A stretch of DNA of 15,271 nt, from contig JABDRH010000284.1 of NCBI GenBank assembly GCA_013041835.1, forward strand, positions 1 to 15,271, written 5' to 3'. Below, piece after piece: positions 13,166 through 15,271 of the stretch. Below the pieces are notes generated by a model. That model did no database searches. It was not told the origin of the DNA and was given only the letters and a program-made list of their open reading frames with translations. This DNA is from Desulfatitalea sp. (lineage in GTDB: Bacteria; Desulfobacterota; Desulfobacteria; Desulfobacterales; Desulfosarcinaceae). How positions within the stretch are numbered: position 1 is the stretch's first letter; each line of letters begins with the position of its first letter. The translations under genes were made by a program, and so were the position numbers.

Positions 13166-15271
13166 GTGAAAACAGATCAAAAGAAGACGAAAATGGATAG
13201 ATTCTTCTGGGCATTGACCCGGCACAGGATTTCCGTATTTGCGGCGCTGCTGATCATTACAGCAATCTTTATATATGGTGTTTTTCAAATTCGCGGGCAG
13301 GTCCTGCTTGGTGAAATGTTTCCCTACGATCACCCCTACCTGAAACTTACCGCACAATTTTCAAGGGTTTTCGGCAGCGGGGCATCCGGGGTGGTGGTGG
13401 CGGTCCAAGCCAAAAAAGGAGACATATTCAACCCTGCGTTTTTAAACAAGCTGAAGAAAATGACGATGGAGATGGAGCTGTGGGAAGAGGTCAACCGGAA
13501 TTTGACGGTATCGATTGCCTCGCTGGCATCGAAGGCCGTCACGGCACGGGCCAAGGGTGAGATTACCGTAACGCCGCTCTACTATAATAAGACGCCGGAA
13601 ACGCCGGAAGAGATGGAGATTTTGAAGAAGCGGATTTATACGTCTCCAGCCTATAGAGGAACCCTGGTATCCAACGACGGGACCGCGGCGATGATTTCAA
13701 CGGAGTTCAAGGAAGACGTGCCGTATCCGCACGTTCACGACAAGCTTCAGCAGTTGGTAAAGGACTATTCGGATCAAAACACCTCCATCCACATCGTGGG
13801 ATTTCCCTCACTGATGGGATGGATCTACAGCCTGAGAGGACAGATCCTTTTTATTTTCTTCCTCAGTGTCGTGGCCATGATCGGGGTTCTCGTGCTTATC
13901 TTCCAAGGCAGAGTGGTGGGCATGATTTCGGTGATGGGCAGCACCCTAATTCTTACCGCCTGGGGGCTGGGCTTCATCGGGTTTACCGGCATCAATTTCA
14001 GCCCCTTGCTTTATGTTATTGCCTTCCTCGTCGGCGCCAGGATGATCGGCAACGCGCATCAGATCGCCTACCGGTATTTCGAGGAACTCGACGCGTCGAA
14101 GGGAGACAAAAATCTTGCCTGTTATGAAACCATGCGGACGATGTGGGTCCCGAACGTTGCGGCCGTCGGCGCCGACGTTGCCGGGTTCGCCGTCCTTTTT
14201 ATCGCGAAAATCGTTCTCATGCAGCACCTGGCCATTATCATGAGTTTCTGGATGGCGACCATCACGCTGACCGGTTTTCTGGTTCCCGTGTTGGCGAGCC
14301 TTCTGCCCTGGAAAGTCAACACCTCGGAATGGAACAAAGAGACGTGTCAGAATGACTGGCTCGCGCGCTCGATGCTGTTTTTCACCAGCTATTCCATTCA
14401 AAGCAAGGCCAGCCGCTATACGGTCGGGACCCTGATCTTTATCGTGACCATCGTAGCGGGATACCAACTGACACAATTGAAGATTGGCGATCCATCGCCC
14501 GGTTCCCCCATCCTTGCGGATGATCACAGATTCAACCAGGACCAGCGCATCATGAATGAAAAATTCAATCGCTCCTCCGAAAGCCTGGTTTTATATTACC
14601 AGGGTGAGCCCCAATCGGTTTCCGACCCGGTCGTGCTCAATACGTTTGAGGACTTTGGGCGATACATGAAAGAGCGCCTTCCCGACATTTATAAATCCTC
14701 CTTATCCTTCAACAACACGATCAAGTCGGTGAATTTGCTCTGGCATGACGCGGACGAGGCTTGGAATCAATTGCCGGTTCAGCCCCATGTGATGCGATTC
14801 TGCATAGGTTATGTCGTTACAAGCTTGGGTTCTAAAACTTTGAATCTGTTCATGGATGAATCCCGTCGATATGCTCAGACGATACTGTTTTTTGCAGATC
14901 ATACATCGGATAACCTGATCAGAATCCGCGACGCATCCTATGATTATTTCAAGACGCATCCCGCGAAGATCGAAAAGGGAGAATTCAAGCTGGCCGGGGG
15001 AAGAATCGGGATGGAGATTGCGCTCAATGAAGCGATGAAAAAGTACCATGTCGTCATCGACCTGATGATTTACACGGCGCTGTTTGTGATCATGTCGCTC
15101 ATGTACAGGTCGATAACAGCGGGCCTGATGCTGACGTTGCCGCTGATCCTGTCCAATGGCATCGCTGCCGCGTATATGGCCTATAAGGGCATGGGGCTTT
15201 CGATCAATACGCTTCCGGTGTTTGCTATCGGAGCCGGGGTTGGGATTGATTTTGCGATCTACCTTTACAGC
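13166..15271 (+). CDS. MMPL/RND-superfamily transporter (cut by right edge)
   Basis: From GTG 13166 (AGGTGA four bases upstream) 702 codons run without a stop to the window end. It is an inner-membrane pump of the RND superfamily, driven by the proton gradient and usually moving lipids or other hydrophobic molecules. A first membrane helix (about residues 21-39) is followed by a large periplasmic loop. A cluster of helices with VIAFLVGARMIGNAHQ and YRYFEE comes near residue 285, where family members have a GxGxD/SHAVQ-like motif. A second helix after residue 425 leads into the second loop (GDPSPGSPILADDHRFNQ). The last residues, AIGAGVGIDFAIYLYS, carry the conserved GxGxD of the second half. 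Two structurally similar halves are therefore visible, and probably 80-150 residues are missing. A Met at codon 10 is an alternative start. It completes the DUF1302-DUF1329-YCF48-MMPL set. Confidence 0.92.
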   Translation, partial: MKTDQKKTKMDRFFWALTRHRISVFAALLIITAIFIYGVFQIRGQVLLGEMFPYDHPYLKLTAQFSRVFGSGASGVVVAVQAKKGDIFNPAFLNKLKKMTMEMELWEEVNRNLTVSIASLASKAVTARAKGEITVTPLYYNKTPETPEEMEILKKRIYTSPAYRGTLVSNDGTAAMISTEFKEDVPYPHVHDKLQQLVKDYSDQNTSIHIVGFPSLMGWIYSLRGQILFIFFLSVVAMIGVLVLIFQGRVVGMISVMGSTLILTAWGLGFIGFTGINFSPLLYVIAFLVGARMIGNAHQIAYRYFEELDASKGDKNLACYETMRTMWVPNVAAVGADVAGFAVLFIAKIVLMQHLAIIMSFWMATITLTGFLVPVLASLLPWKVNTSEWNKETCQNDWLARSMLFFTSYSIQSKASRYTVGTLIFIVTIVAGYQLTQLKIGDPSPGSPILADDHRFNQDQRIMNEKFNRSSESLVLYYQGEPQSVSDPVVLNTFEDFGRYMKERLPDIYKSSLSFNNTIKSVNLLWHDADEAWNQLPVQPHVMRFCIGYVVTSLGSKTLNLFMDESRRYAQTILFFADHTSDNLIRIRDASYDYFKTHPAKIEKGEFKLAGGRIGMEIALNEAMKKYHVVIDLMIYTALFVIMSLMYRSITAGLMLTLPLILSNGIAAAYMAYKGMGLSINTLPVFAIGAGVGIDFAIYLYS

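Noticed and set aside
1..15271. CRISPR arrays, tRNA or rRNA genes, insertion sequences, phage genes
   Set aside because: No spaced direct repeats, no tRNA-like clover leaf or rRNA segments, and no transposase or integrase reading frames were seen.

Overview
The window looks like an accessory chromosomal region of a Gram-negative bacterium. It encodes two secreted beta-rich or outer-membrane-type proteins (DUF1302, DUF1329), an MMPL/RND transporter and a MprF-type membrane protein. Gene style and content would suit a Desulfobacterota-like or other proteobacterial anaerobe, but nothing in the sequence fixes the taxon. Base composition is mosaic: mprF, the SDR/CMD genes and the YCF48/MMPL genes are GC-rich, while the TetR gene with its flanks (about 3420-4900) and the quinone-oxidoreductase-like gene are clearly AT-richer.

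Layout. (1) 1-1656, minus strand: the 5' part of an mprF gene, which runs off the left edge. (2) 1657-2450: no gene I can recognise. (3) 2451-3419, plus strand: a graveyard of two glycolytic genes. The C-terminal end of a gpmA-like phosphoglycerate mutase is broken by two frameshifts and a stop. It is followed at once by a class I fructose-bisphosphate aldolase (fbaB type) that keeps its ribosome binding site and start but has lost about 125 internal codons and its frame. (4) 3704-4324: a TetR-family regulator. (5) 4325-4898: non-coding, with a strong sigma70-like promoter (TTGACA, 17 nt, CATAAT) and short palindromic motifs. (6) 4899-7599: a tandemly duplicated SDR + carboxymuconolactone-decarboxylase-like (CMD) module; the first copy's SDR survives only as its C-terminal end, the second copy is complete. 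(7) 7704-8648: a zinc-free MDR/quinone-oxidoreductase-like enzyme. (8) 8860 to the right edge: DUF1302 outer-membrane protein, DUF1329 protein, YCF48/BNR-repeat protein and an MMPL transporter, the last cut by the window end.

How it may work together. Everything from 3704 onward is on the plus strand. The DUF1302-DUF1329-YCF48-MMPL quartet is a recurrent envelope cassette, generally thought to move hydrophobic molecules. Here it follows three kinds of small oxidoreductase or CMD-like enzymes and a TetR repressor. The simplest reading is a ligand-controlled locus that modifies and transports a hydrophobic compound such as a steroid, terpenoid, fatty or aromatic molecule. The substrate cannot be read from the sequence, and co-transcription is inferred from orientation and spacing only.
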